Shown here piece by piece: positions 49,315 to 57,958 of a stretch of DNA of 64,000 nucleotides (the first letter of the stretch is position 1; each line of letters begins with the position of its first letter). Position numbers and translations under genes: made by a program. The notes beneath the pieces are model-generated. The model ran no database searches. It saw only the letters and a program-made list of their open reading frames with translations, and was not told where the DNA came from. Origin of the DNA: Halanaerobium saccharolyticum (lineage in GTDB: Bacteria > Bacillota > Halanaerobiia > Halanaerobiales > Halanaerobiaceae); the NCBI RefSeq assembly GCF_003053565.1, contig NZ_QAXS01000002.1:1-64000 (forward strand). The letters run 5' to 3'.

Positions 49315-50223
49315 ATGAATAATGAACTAATTGTAACATCCTCACCACATGTCAGAGCCCGTGATTCAGTTCAAAAAATCATGTGGTCAGTTGTTATTGC
49401 TCTGCTGCCAGCAGTTTTTGCTGCGGTTTATTTCTTTAAAGCAAGAGCGATTTCAGTGATTCTGACAGCTGTTGCTGGTGCGGTTTTAACAGAATACATA
49501 TTTCAAAAAATAAGAAATAAAAAAATTGCGGTTAAGGATGGGAGTGCGGTTGTAACTGGATTACTTCTGGCACTGACTCTGCCACCTTCTATACCACTCT
49601 GGACAGCTTTTTTTGGTTCAGTGGTAGCAATTGGACTTGGAAAACAGGTTTTTGGTGGGATTGGTCAAAATCCATTTAACCCTGCTTTAGTGGGTAGAGC
49701 TTTTCTAACAGCAGCCTATCCAGTTTTAATGACAACCTGGACTGTAGATGGTGTTTCTTCTGCAACTCCTTTAAGTCAGATGAAGATGGATGGAATTGCA
49801 ACTGATACCTGGAATCTTTTTGTCGGACAAATTGGTGGTTCTTTAGGAGAAACATCTGCTTTAGCTCTATTATTAGGTTTTGCCTACCTTCTTTATAAGG
49901 GCTATGTTAACTGGAGAATTCCTCTGGCAATGGTGGGAACAGTGTTTTTAGGTACTTTTGCCTTTGGTGTAGATCCGATTTTCCATCTTTTTGCCGGTGG
50001 TTTAATGCTGGGTGCCTTATTTATGGCAACAGATATGGTTTCCAGTCCAACAACAAAGTTGGGACGCTGGATTTTCGGTATCGGAGCCGGTCTTCTGGTA
50101 GTAATTATCAGACTCTGGGGTGGATATCCAGAAGGTGTAATGTACAGTATTTTATTAATGAATACAGCAGTTCCTTTAATTAACAGATATACCAGACCTC
50201 GCAGTTTAGGAGAGGTGAGATAA
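49315..50223 (+). CDS. rnfD: Rnf complex subunit RnfD
   Basis: A 302-residue membrane subunit with about eight helices that carries a covalent FMN. The attachment threonine is probably the T of SSATPLSQM, and other conserved stretches are GGIGQNPFNPALVGRAFL and MATDMVSSPTTKLGRWIFG. The FMN is normally attached by ApbE, and no apbE gene occurs in the window. It lies 15 bases after rnfC with an AAGGAGG site and abuts rnfG. Confidence 0.96.
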   Translation: MNNELIVTSSPHVRARDSVQKIMWSVVIALLPAVFAAVYFFKARAISVILTAVAGAVLTEYIFQKIRNKKIAVKDGSAVVTGLLLALTLPPSIPLWTAFFGSVVAIGLGKQVFGGIGQNPFNPALVGRAFLTAAYPVLMTTWTVDGVSSATPLSQMKMDGIATDTWNLFVGQIGGSLGETSALALLLGFAYLLYKGYVNWRIPLAMVGTVFLGTFAFGVDPIFHLFAGGLMLGALFMATDMVSSPTTKLGRWIFGIGAGLLVVIIRLWGGYPEGVMYSILLMNTAVPLINRYTRPRSLGEVR

Positions 50224-50784
50224 ATGGAAAAAAATAGCACAAAAAAATTAGTTTTAACTTTAGCTACTATAGGTATTATTTCTGCTTTACTGCTGACTTT
50301 TGTTTATGAGTGGACAACACCTTATATTCAGGCCAATCAGGCTGAAGCCAGAAAACAGGCGATAAATGAGGTTCTGCCTGATGTAGCAGAAGTAGAAGAG
50401 GTAGAGAAGAACGGAAATATATTTTATGAAGGCTATGATGCTCAGGGTGAGCAGATCGGTGTCGCTTTCCAAAATAGCGGTGGCGGCTATAATGGTGCCA
50501 TTGAGATCATGATCGGTGTTGACCCGGAAAGCGATAAAATTTATAAGATTAGTGTCTTAAATCACCAGGAAACACCGGGTCTGGGTGCCAGAATAACAGA
50601 GAGTGAGTTTAAGTCCAACTTTGAAGACAAGCCTTTTGGAGATTATAATGTTGTAAAAACTCCTCCCTCTGAAGAAATGCAGGTTCAGGCTATTGCAGGA
50701 GCAACGATTTCTTCAGAAAGTGCGACCAGAATTATTGAAGATGCTTTAGAAAAAATTAATTCAGCTTATGGAGGTGGGAATTAA
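50224..50784 (+). CDS. rnfG: Rnf complex subunit RnfG
   Basis: A 186-residue subunit with one N-terminal TM helix and an extracytoplasmic FMN-binding domain. The flavinylation site is the Thr of IAGATISSES near residue 163, matching the SGAT-x-TS consensus. HQETPGLGARITESEF is also typical. It starts directly after the rnfD stop with the ribosome site (GGAGAGG) inside rnfD. Covalent FMN on RnfG and RnfD forms part of the trans-membrane electron path. Confidence 0.96.
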   Translation: MEKNSTKKLVLTLATIGIISALLLTFVYEWTTPYIQANQAEARKQAINEVLPDVAEVEEVEKNGNIFYEGYDAQGEQIGVAFQNSGGGYNGAIEIMIGVDPESDKIYKISVLNHQETPGLGARITESEFKSNFEDKPFGDYNVVKTPPSEEMQVQAIAGATISSESATRIIEDALEKINSAYGGGN

Positions 50785-51392
50785 TGTCTTTAGATTTTAA
50801 ACAGATAGTTTCAGATTTTAAAAATGGCCTCTGGGCTGAAAATCCAATTATTAGACTTGTAATTGGTATGTGTCCAACCCTTGCTGTAACTAATACTTCA
50901 GCAAATGGACTGGCAATGGGACTGGCAACTTCTTTTGTGTTGATTATGTCCGAAATAGTAATTTCTTTAATAAAAAAATTAATTCCGGCTAATGTGCGGA
51001 TTCCAAGTTACATACTTATTATCGCTACTTTTGTAACCTTTACAGATTACTTTTTAAAGGCATTTTTCCCGGGGATAGCTGCCTCACTCAGTATTTTTAT
51101 TCCGCTGATTGTAGTTAACTGTCTGATCTTAGGTCGCCAGGAAGCTTTTGCTTCTAAACATTCGACCCCGCGAGCTATTGCAGATGGAATTGGGATGGGC
51201 TTAGGTTTCACCTGGGTTCTGACTCTGCTGGGAATGATTAGAGAGTTTTTTGGTATGGGCTCAATGTTTGGGGTACAGTTACTGGGAGAATGGTATCGTC
51301 CAATGGTAATTATGGTACTACCTGCTGGAGCTTTTATTACTTTAGGAATTTTAGTTGGAATTATGAATCAGATCAGCAGGGAGGGTAAATAA
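50784..51392 (+). CDS. rnfE: Rnf complex subunit RnfE
   Basis: A 202-residue integral membrane subunit with about six helices, one half of the RnfA/RnfE antiparallel pair. Signature stretches are GMCPTLAVTNTSANGLAMGLA, containing the conserved Cys near the membrane, and PLIVVNCLILGRQEAFASK. It overlaps rnfG by one base (TAATG) and rnfA by one base. Thought to bind an Fe-S centre with RnfA inside the membrane and to take part in ion translocation. Confidence 0.96.
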   Translation: MSLDFKQIVSDFKNGLWAENPIIRLVIGMCPTLAVTNTSANGLAMGLATSFVLIMSEIVISLIKKLIPANVRIPSYILIIATFVTFTDYFLKAFFPGIAASLSIFIPLIVVNCLILGRQEAFASKHSTPRAIADGIGMGLGFTWVLTLLGMIREFFGMGSMFGVQLLGEWYRPMVIMVLPAGAFITLGILVGIMNQISREGK

Positions 51393-51982
51393 TGGAAGAA
51401 TTCACACAGATATTATTATTATTTATCAGTACTGTTTTAATCAATAACTTTATCCTGGTTAGATTTTTAGGGATCTGTCCCTTTTTAGGTGTGTCAAAAC
51501 AGGTGGAAACAGCATTCAGTATGGGGCTTGCTACAACCTTTGTTATGACCCTGACTGCAGCTGCAACCTGGTTGATCAACACTTTTATTTTAGAAGCATT
51601 TAACTTACCATTTCTGCAGTATGTTTCCTTTATTATTGTAATTGCTTCTTTAGTACAGTTTGTTGAAATGTTTATTAAGAAAACAAGTCCGGTTTTATAT
51701 AAAGCTTTAGGTATTTTCCTGCCCCTAATTACCACCAACTGTGCAATTATGGGACTGGCTTTACTGATTCCATTAAACGGCTACAGTTTTATTGCCAGTG
51801 TTGTTTTTGGTTTCGGTGCTGGTGTAGGTTTTACCTTAGCGATAGTTTTAATGGCTGGTTTAAGAGAAAAATTAGAATTTGGCGATGTACCGGGAGTATT
51901 AAAAGGTGTTCCAGTTACCCTGATTATAGCGGGTATTATGGCAATGGCTTTTATGGGCTTTTCCGGTCTCATCTCAATGTAG
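51392..51982 (+). CDS. rnfA: Rnf complex subunit RnfA
   Basis: A 196-residue integral membrane subunit, paralogous to RnfE, with about six helices. Motifs: FILVRFLGICPFLGVSK and PLITTNCAIMGLALL, each holding one of the cysteines that pair with those of RnfE. Start overlaps the rnfE stop. rnfB follows 20 bases later with a GGAGGTGG site. Confidence 0.96.
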   Translation: MEEFTQILLLFISTVLINNFILVRFLGICPFLGVSKQVETAFSMGLATTFVMTLTAAATWLINTFILEAFNLPFLQYVSFIIVIASLVQFVEMFIKKTSPVLYKALGIFLPLITTNCAIMGLALLIPLNGYSFIASVVFGFGAGVGFTLAIVLMAGLREKLEFGDVPGVLKGVPVTLIIAGIMAMAFMGFSGLISM

Positions 51983-52002
51983 TGGAGGTGGCAGTAAATT
52001 AA

Positions 52003-52995
52003 ATGAATCCAACATATTTATATTCTTTAATTAGTATGGGAGGAATTGCAGCCTTTTTAGCGGCTGGCCTGGGATTTGCTTCAGAACATTTTAAAGTTGA
52101 GCAGGATCCAAGAGTCGGTAAAGTTGAGGATGCACTTCCCGGAGCTAACTGTGGAGCCTGTGGTTATGCAGGTTGTGAGGCTTTTGCCGAAGCAGTAGTT
52201 AATGGAGAGGCACCAGTAGGAGGCTGTCCTGTTGGTGGAGATAATGTAGCATCAAATATCGCAGATATTATGGGAGCTGATGCAGGTAGTTCTGATAAAG
52301 TAGTTGCTGAATTACTCTGTGGTGGCGGTATTAAAGAAACAACTAAATCTGGAAAATATCAGGGAATTGAAACCTGTAAAGCCGCTCATTCAGTTAATGG
52401 TGGCGAAAAAGAATGTCAGTACAGCTGCCTTGGTTTTGGTGATTGTGAGGTCGTCTGTCCCTTTGATGCTATTGAGATGAGTGAAAACGGTTTGCCACAG
52501 ATAGACTATGATAAATGTACAGGCTGCGGCAAATGTGTAGAAGAATGTCCGCGTAATGTCTTAATTCTGGCACCTTTATCAGGTCAGACTCATATCAGAT
52601 GTTCATCTCACAATACTGGTAAAATTGTCCGTAAAACATGTGAGGTTGGCTGTATCGGATGCAGTCTCTGTGCTAAGGTCTGCCCGGTTGATGCAATAGA
52701 GATGAAGGATAATCTGGCAGTGATCGATTACGAAAAATGTGTTAACTGTGGTAAATGTGCAGAAAAGTGTCCAACAGGAACAATTGAATTTCAGGGAAGA
52801 TGGATAGAAAAAGTTGAAATCAATGATAAATGTGTGGGCTGTACTCTCTGTGCTAAAGCATGTCCGGTTGACTGTATCGATGGAGAAGTTAAAAAGCTCC
52901 ACGAAATTGATCAGGAGAGATGTATTCAGTGTGGGCTCTGTTATGAAGCCTGTAATGTTGACGCAGTTGATGTTTTTTATAAAGATGAAAATTAA
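52003..52995 (+). CDS. rnfB: Rnf complex subunit RnfB (polyferredoxin)
   Basis: The ferredoxin-accepting subunit, 330 residues. One N-terminal TM helix is followed by the [4Fe-4S] domain CGACGYAGCEAF...CPVGG. Six further ferredoxin-type motifs follow (CLGFGDCEVVCP, CTGCGKCVEECP, CIGCSLCAKVCP, CVNCGKCAEKCP, CVGCTLCAKACP, CIQCGLCYEAC). That is the long clostridial form of RnfB; proteobacterial RnfB has fewer clusters. Last gene of the operon, followed by a strong terminator. Confidence 0.96.
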   Translation: MNPTYLYSLISMGGIAAFLAAGLGFASEHFKVEQDPRVGKVEDALPGANCGACGYAGCEAFAEAVVNGEAPVGGCPVGGDNVASNIADIMGADAGSSDKVVAELLCGGGIKETTKSGKYQGIETCKAAHSVNGGEKECQYSCLGFGDCEVVCPFDAIEMSENGLPQIDYDKCTGCGKCVEECPRNVLILAPLSGQTHIRCSSHNTGKIVRKTCEVGCIGCSLCAKVCPVDAIEMKDNLAVIDYEKCVNCGKCAEKCPTGTIEFQGRWIEKVEINDKCVGCTLCAKACPVDCIDGEVKKLHEIDQERCIQCGLCYEACNVDAVDVFYKDEN

Positions 52996-53010
52996 TAATT
53001 AATTGCTTTT

Positions 53011-53039
53011 AAACCCGCCTTTTAAAAGGGCGGGTTTTT
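53011..53039 (+). terminator. Intrinsic terminator of the rnf operon
   Basis: AAACCCGCC and GGGCGGGTTTTT, with the TTTTAAAA between them extending the stem. Starts 15 bases after rnfB. Confidence 0.9.
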
Positions 53040-53055
53040 GACTTTGCTCAGAGTG

Positions 53056-53084
53056 TGGACATCAGAGGTAAAAGATGTTAAAAT
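53056..53084 (+). promoter_or_regulatory. Promoter of the NusG-II/Gx-transporter/maf group
   Basis: TGGACA at 53056-53061, 17-base spacer, TAAAAT at 53079-53084. Confidence 0.5.
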
Positions 53085-53126
53085 ATATAGTAATGGTAGT
53101 AAAAAAGAAATCAGTGGTGAATTTAA

Positions 53127-53537
53127 TTGAAAATAAATGATATTTTAACATTATATGATAAAATTTTGATTGGCTTTGTAATTATTTTAAGCCTTATTTT
53201 ATTGTTGATTCCTTTCTATTATTTTGGCTCACCTGCTGAAGGTGAAGAACTGATTTTAAAGGTGCAGCAGGGAGATGAATTGATTAAAACTGTTGCGGTG
53301 GCCGATAGTTATGATGAGCCAATAGTTTTTGAAGTTGAAGGGCCAATTGGAATCCACACAATAGAGGTTAATCAGGGTCGAGTTAGAGTTCAGGAGGCAC
53401 CGGCTGATGATCCGCTCAAAATCTGCGAAAAAACAGGCTGGGTTGACAGGGAAGGACCAATTATTGTCTGTGTACCTAATTCTCTAAGCCTCTGGCTGGA
53501 AAGTACAAACTCAGACATAGATGGGATGAGCTGGTAG
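53127..53537 (+). CDS. NusG domain II-containing protein
   Basis: A 136-residue protein with one N-terminal TM helix (residues ~12-32) and an external NusG-II-type beta domain. The typical end is KICEKTGWVDREGPIIVCVPNSLSLWLE, with two cysteines. This gene often sits next to Rnf and Gx-transporter genes in Clostridia, but its function is not established. Start TTG 53127 has a moderate GTGGTGA site. It is one base from the next gene. Confidence 0.85.
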   Translation: MKINDILTLYDKILIGFVIILSLILLLIPFYYFGSPAEGEELILKVQQGDELIKTVAVADSYDEPIVFEVEGPIGIHTIEVNQGRVRVQEAPADDPLKICEKTGWVDREGPIIVCVPNSLSLWLESTNSDIDGMSW

Positions 53538-53538
53538 G

Positions 53539-54078
53539 ATGAAAAAAACTAAAAAAATAGTAGTCATTTCATTGTTAATTTCTCTGGGTCTGGTTTTACA
53601 CCTGGTGGAGAGCTTTTTTCCACTTTCGGCAGTTGTTCCAGGTGCCAAACTGGGACTGGCAAATATCGTATCTTTAATTGCCATTTCTTTATTTGGTTTT
53701 GGGGCGGCTTTTCAGGTTGTTATTTTTAGAGTCGTTTTAGGATCTCTGCTTGCGGGGACTTTTATGACAATCAATTTTTATTTAAGTTTCAGCGGTGGAA
53801 TTTTAAGTTTTCTTTTAATGTATCTTGCTTATTATTTTTTCAAGGAATATTTTTCTTTAATCGGAATCAGCATCATTGGTGCTGTTGCTCATAATACAGC
53901 TCAAATAACAGCTGCCTATTTTATTATTGCCAACCGCGGAATATTTTATTACCTTCCATTTTTAGTCCTGCTTGCTTTACCGACTGGATTTGGAGTGGGG
54001 CTGGTCAGCTTTTTTACTTTAAAACATTTACCGTACTCAATTACTGGGGGTAATTTTAATGATCAAAAAAGCAAATAA
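53539..54078 (+). CDS. Gx transporter family membrane protein
   Basis: A 179-residue integral membrane protein with about five helices. Landmarks: LHLVESFFPLSAVVPGAKLGLANIVSLIAISLFG near the N-terminus and GAVAHNTAQITAAYFII. This family (once confused with heptaprenyl diphosphate synthase component I) resembles ECF-type substrate-binding S-components; the substrate is unknown. It often co-occurs with NusG-II and flavinylation genes, so a flavin-related role has been suggested. Its end overlaps maf by 20 bases. Confidence 0.87.
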   Translation: MKKTKKIVVISLLISLGLVLHLVESFFPLSAVVPGAKLGLANIVSLIAISLFGFGAAFQVVIFRVVLGSLLAGTFMTINFYLSFSGGILSFLLMYLAYYFFKEYFSLIGISIIGAVAHNTAQITAAYFIIANRGIFYYLPFLVLLALPTGFGVGLVSFFTLKHLPYSITGGNFNDQKSK

Positions 54079-54664
54079 TATAAAAAGTGATCTGAAATTG
54101 GTTTTAGCTTCAGCTTCTCCTCGGCGAGAAGAAATTTTAACACAGTTAAATTTAAAATTTACTATTGTACCTTCAAAAATTGATGAATCAGCTTTTGACC
54201 ACAGTGACCCGGTTGAGCTGGTCAAAGTTCTGGCAGAAAAAAAGGCCAGTTCTGTTTCAAAACTGGTAGAGGATGCTCTGATTATTGCTGCTGATACAGT
54301 AGTAGTCCATAATGATCAAATCTTAGGAAAACCAGGCAATAAATTTGAAGCAAGAAAAATGCTTAAACAGTTAAGCTCAGATAAGCATCAGGTTATAACC
54401 GGGGTTGCAGTTTTAAATTCCCGGACAGGCGAAAGCTATCTTGATTATAATATTACCGAGGTTAAAATGACTGCTTTAAGTGAGAGCGAAATAGAAAATT
54501 ATGTTGAAACTGGAGAACCGCTGGACAAGGCTGGAGCCTATGCTATTCAGGGTTTTGGAGGTCTTTTTGTGGAAGAAATAAAAGGATCTTATTATTCGGT
54601 GATGGGACTTCCCATTCACCAGCTTGCTGATTTAATGGATAAATTTAATTATGGAATCTTATAA
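54059..54664 (+). CDS. maf: Maf family nucleotide pyrophosphatase
   Basis: Hydrolyses dTTP, UTP or modified nucleotides; in Bacillus it also influences septum formation. The 201-residue protein has the core KLVLASASPRREEIL, SKIDESAF, AADTVVV, LGKPGN and the YAIQGFGGLFVEEIKGSYYSVMGLP segment. The order maf-radC-mreB is a classical Firmicute cell-shape locus. The start overlaps the transporter gene, with GGGGG 9 bases upstream. Confidence 0.95.
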   Translation: MIKKANNIKSDLKLVLASASPRREEILTQLNLKFTIVPSKIDESAFDHSDPVELVKVLAEKKASSVSKLVEDALIIAADTVVVHNDQILGKPGNKFEARKMLKQLSSDKHQVITGVAVLNSRTGESYLDYNITEVKMTALSESEIENYVETGEPLDKAGAYAIQGFGGLFVEEIKGSYYSVMGLPIHQLADLMDKFNYGIL

Positions 54665-54684
54665 GAGAAAGGAGCTAATTTTTG

Positions 54685-55380
54685 ATGGAAGGTCTGCAGA
54701 CCAATTTCACCATCAAAGAACTGCCAGCTGAGGAAAGACCACGAGAGAAATTACTGAAAAAAGGAAGCAAATATTTATCAACTGCTGAGCTGCTGGCGCT
54801 GATTATTAGGACTGGAAATAAGGAGAGGACTGCTGTTGAACTGGCACAGGATCTGCTCAGCTTTTATGGCGGTCTGGAAGGACTTCAGGATTTAAGCTGC
54901 GAAGAACTGCAGCAGATTAACGGCATCGGAACTGCTAAGGCGGCTCAGATTAATGCTGTAACTGAGCTCAGCCGCAGAATATCAGCTCTTAAAAATCAAA
55001 AAAGAGATCTGGTAAGCAATCCAATTCAGGCGGCAGAACTGCTGGTCGGAGAAATGCGCTTTTTAAAGCAGGAAGTTCTGCGGGTGATTCTGCTCGATGT
55101 AAAAAATAAAGTAATTGCTATTCCTGAAATTTCACGCGGAGGACTTTCAAGCTCGATTGTTCATCCCCGGGAAGTATTTAAAGAAGCGATTAGACGCAGC
55201 AGTGCAGCTATGATTCTAGTTCACAACCATCCAAGTGGTGACCCAACTCCCAGTGCTGATGATATAAGTATTACCAAAAAACTTGTCAGGACCGGAAAAA
55301 TAATTGGAATCGAAGTAATGGATCATATTATAATTGCCGGAGATAAATATTTAAGTTTTAAAGAAAAAGCTTTGTTTTAA
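54685..55380 (+). CDS. radC: RadC family JAB/MPN+ protein
   Basis: A 231-residue protein with an N-terminal helix-hairpin-helix region (LSCEELQQINGIGTAKAAQI) and a C-terminal JAMM metal site (HNHPSGDPTPSADD). A role in DNA repair was proposed and is now doubtful; it may be a metallo-isopeptidase or nuclease-like protein. ATG 54685 and a TTG just before it are both possible starts after AAAGGAG. Confidence 0.93.
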   Translation: MEGLQTNFTIKELPAEERPREKLLKKGSKYLSTAELLALIIRTGNKERTAVELAQDLLSFYGGLEGLQDLSCEELQQINGIGTAKAAQINAVTELSRRISALKNQKRDLVSNPIQAAELLVGEMRFLKQEVLRVILLDVKNKVIAIPEISRGGLSSSIVHPREVFKEAIRRSSAAMILVHNHPSGDPTPSADDISITKKLVRTGKIIGIEVMDHIIIAGDKYLSFKEKALF

Positions 55381-55444
55381 TTTTTTTGAATAAATTTATT
55401 AATTTTAATTTGATTTTATATAATTTGAAAGGGGTTTTAAGTAA

Positions 55445-56485
55445 ATGGTTTTTAAATTTTTAAGTGCACCATTCTCAAGGGATATGGGTGTTGACCTTGG
55501 GACAGCAAATACACTGGTTTATATTAAAGGGAAGGGTATCTTAATTAGAGAACCCTCAGTTGTTGCTTTAAAGAAGGACAAGCAGGAAGTACTTGCTGTC
55601 GGGGATGAAGCTAAGAGAATGATTGGTAGAACACCCGGTAATATTATAGCAGTAAGACCGATGAAGGATGGAGTTATTGCAGATTTTGATGTTACAGAAT
55701 CAATGCTCCGTTATTTTATAACCAAAGCTCATAAGAGAAGTAGAATGGTTAGACCGAGAATAATTATCTGTGTTCCTTCGGGAGTAACAGAAGTAGAAAA
55801 GAGAGCGGTAATTGATGCTGCTGTTCATGCTGGAGCCAGAGAAGCCTATTTAATTGAGGAGCCGATGGCGGCAGCAATTGGAGCTGGCTTACCGGTTCAT
55901 GAGCCCACCGGAAACATGATTGTTGATATTGGTGGAGGAACTACAGAAGTTGCAGTTATTTCTCTGGGAGGTATTGTAACCAGCCGTTCGATCAGAATTG
56001 GTGGAGATGATATGGATGCTGCCATTGTTCAGTATGTAAAGAGAAAGTATAATCTGATGATCGGTGAAAGAACTGCCGAAGAAATTAAAATTGAAATTGG
56101 AGCTGCTTTCAGCGATAACCCTGAAGGCATTAAAGAAATTAGAGGCCGTGATTTAGTCAGCGGTTTACCAAAAACTATAGAAATTAACGGTGAAGAAATT
56201 CAGAAGGCTTTAGAAGAACCGGTAGTTAATATTATTGATGCAGTCAAAATGACCTTAGAAAAAACTCCACCAGAACTTGCCTCTGATGTAATGGATAGAG
56301 GTATTATCTTAACCGGTGGTGGTGCTTTACTGCAGGGTCTTGATAAACTGCTGATTGATGAGACTCAGATGCCGGTACATATTGCAGATGAGCCTCTAGA
56401 TTGTGTTGCTAAAGGAACAGGAATTGCCTTAGAAGAAATTGATTCTTTAAAAAAGATCTTAATTACACCCAAAAAACTATCATAG
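55445..56485 (+). CDS. mreB: Rod-shape actin homologue MreB
   Basis: A cytoskeletal ATPase that organises lateral wall synthesis, 346 residues. Nucleotide-binding stretches are [44 protein letters not shown] and [14 protein letters not shown]. It starts the mreB-mreC-mreD-PBP2 group. A short hydrophobic beginning (FKFLSAPF) could be the membrane-associating element. Confidence 0.97.
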   Translation: MVFKFLSAPFSRDMGVDLGTANTLVYIKGKGILIREPSVVALKKDKQEVLAVGDEAKRMIGRTPGNIIAVRPMKDGVIADFDVTESMLRYFITKAHKRSRMVRPRIIICVPSGVTEVEKRAVIDAAVHAGAREAYLIEEPMAAAIGAGLPVHEPTGNMIVDIGGGTTEVAVISLGGIVTSRSIRIGGDDMDAAIVQYVKRKYNLMIGERTAEEIKIEIGAAFSDNPEGIKEIRGRDLVSGLPKTIEINGEEIQKALEEPVVNIIDAVKMTLEKTPPELASDVMDRGIILTGGGALLQGLDKLLIDETQMPVHIADEPLDCVAKGTGIALEEIDSLKKILITPKKLS

Positions 56486-56497
56486 GGGGTGTACCTG

Positions 56498-57430
56498 TTG
56501 TTTAAATTTAACAGGAATACTTTAATTGCAGCAGTTCTGGTAATCACTCTTATTATAATCGTATCATTTCTTTATTTTAGCGATCTTAATTTACCTTTTA
56601 TTAACTGGCTGAGTGATCTAATTTACAATACAATTACTCCTGTCCTTAATCTGATTCATCATCTTGTAGAAAATATTAAAAATTACTTTATTACTTTATT
56701 TTCAATTGATGAAGTTAATCAGGAGATTAAAGAACTGCGTCAAAAAAATAGCACTCTCGAGAGGCAGATTCTTTTTTTAGAAAATATAAATCGAGAAAAT
56801 AAAAGGCTGCGAGATCTTCTTGCTTTTAAAGAAAAAGTTGATTATCAGATGCAGGGTGCTGAAGTGATTGCTAATTCTCCTTCAATCTGGGAAAAAACCA
56901 TAACTATAAACCGCGGCAGCAGAGATGGAGTTCAGGATCGAATGCCGGTTATAAGTTATCAGGGTTTTCTAGTAGGAAGAATAGAAAATACAGGCAGTAA
57001 TTCTGCTCAGGTTCGCTTAATCACTGATCAGGATTTTGTTGTTGGCGGTATAATTGCCAGAACTGAATCCAGAGAGATTGGACTGGTTAGAGGCAGCGGC
57101 AGAGATGATCAGCCTAATATTATGGATAATATAGCCTGGGATGCTGATTTAGAAACCGGTGATATTGTTCTAAGCTCGGGTTTATCAAATAATTTTCCAG
57201 CCGGTTTAAAAATCGGAGAGGTTAGAAAAGTTGAAACTGATAATTACGGCCTTTCTCAGAAAGCTGAGATAAATTTATTTATCAGTGATATTACTCTGGA
57301 AGAGGTAATGGTAATTAAGAATTTTGATTCAAAAATCAGCGGTGATATTGAAACCGAGCAAAACGCATTGAATGAAGACAGTGAAACAGCTGAAGCAATT
57401 GGAGAAGATGAGGAAATTGAAGAAAATTAG
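56498..57430 (+). CDS. mreC: Rod-shape-determining protein MreC
   Basis: A 310-residue elongasome protein: short cytoplasmic N-terminus, TM helix at ~8-28 (LIAAVLVITLIIIVSFLYF), coiled coil around residues 70-105 (INQEIKELRQKNSTLERQI-like), then a beta-rich domain (INRGSRDGVQDRMPVIS...). The acidic C-terminal tail of ~35 residues (EQNALNEDSETAEAIGEDEEIEEN) is extra. TTG 56498 has AGGGGGTG 6 bases upstream; a GTG at 56489 lies in that site. Confidence 0.92.
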   Translation: MFKFNRNTLIAAVLVITLIIIVSFLYFSDLNLPFINWLSDLIYNTITPVLNLIHHLVENIKNYFITLFSIDEVNQEIKELRQKNSTLERQILFLENINRENKRLRDLLAFKEKVDYQMQGAEVIANSPSIWEKTITINRGSRDGVQDRMPVISYQGFLVGRIENTGSNSAQVRLITDQDFVVGGIIARTESREIGLVRGSGRDDQPNIMDNIAWDADLETGDIVLSSGLSNNFPAGLKIGEVRKVETDNYGLSQKAEINLFISDITLEEVMVIKNFDSKISGDIETEQNALNEDSETAEAIGEDEEIEEN

Positions 57431-57460
57431 GCTTACTATGTTTATAATGGAGAGGTTAAA

Positions 57461-57958
57461 TTGAAAAAATATATTTATAATATTTTAATATTACTCTTTC
57501 TCTTAATCTGCCAGTTATCTATGGCTGTTATTTTCCCATCTTTAAGACTGATACCGGACTTTATACTTATTTATATTGTAGTTAGAGCTATAATTTTTGG
57601 AGCTAAAGATGCAATGATTTATGGAGCTTTTGGAGGTCTTTTTCAGGATGTTTTTTTAACATCTTTTATTGGCCTATTTACACCGGTAAAAACAGCTGTT
57701 GCTTTTTTGGCTGCTTTATTATCAGGCCGCTTTTTTCCTGAGAATTTATTAATTCCTCCATTAGGAGTATTTATGGCGACAGTGGTTCACGAATTATTAT
57801 ATCTGCTTCTGAAAGAAAATTATTTATTTGCGGCTAATTATTTAGTCTTAATCAAAGAAATAATCCTGCCACTGGCTGCTTTAAATGCCCTGATTACCTT
57901 TTTTGCTTATTTAGTTTATTTTCTCTGGGGAGGATGGGGTATAAGTGGACAGACATAA
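57461..57958 (+). CDS. mreD: Rod-shape-determining protein MreD
   Basis: A 165-residue integral membrane protein with about five helices and the family features PSLRLIPDFILIYIVVRAIIFG and GAFGGLFQDVFLTSFIGLF. It recruits or links the wall synthesis enzymes to MreC. Start TTG 57461 follows GGAGAGG. The end overlaps the PBP2 start by 14 bases. Confidence 0.9.
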   Translation: MKKYIYNILILLFLLICQLSMAVIFPSLRLIPDFILIYIVVRAIIFGAKDAMIYGAFGGLFQDVFLTSFIGLFTPVKTAVAFLAALLSGRFFPENLLIPPLGVFMATVVHELLYLLLKENYLFAANYLVLIKEIILPLAALNALITFFAYLVYFLWGGWGISGQT

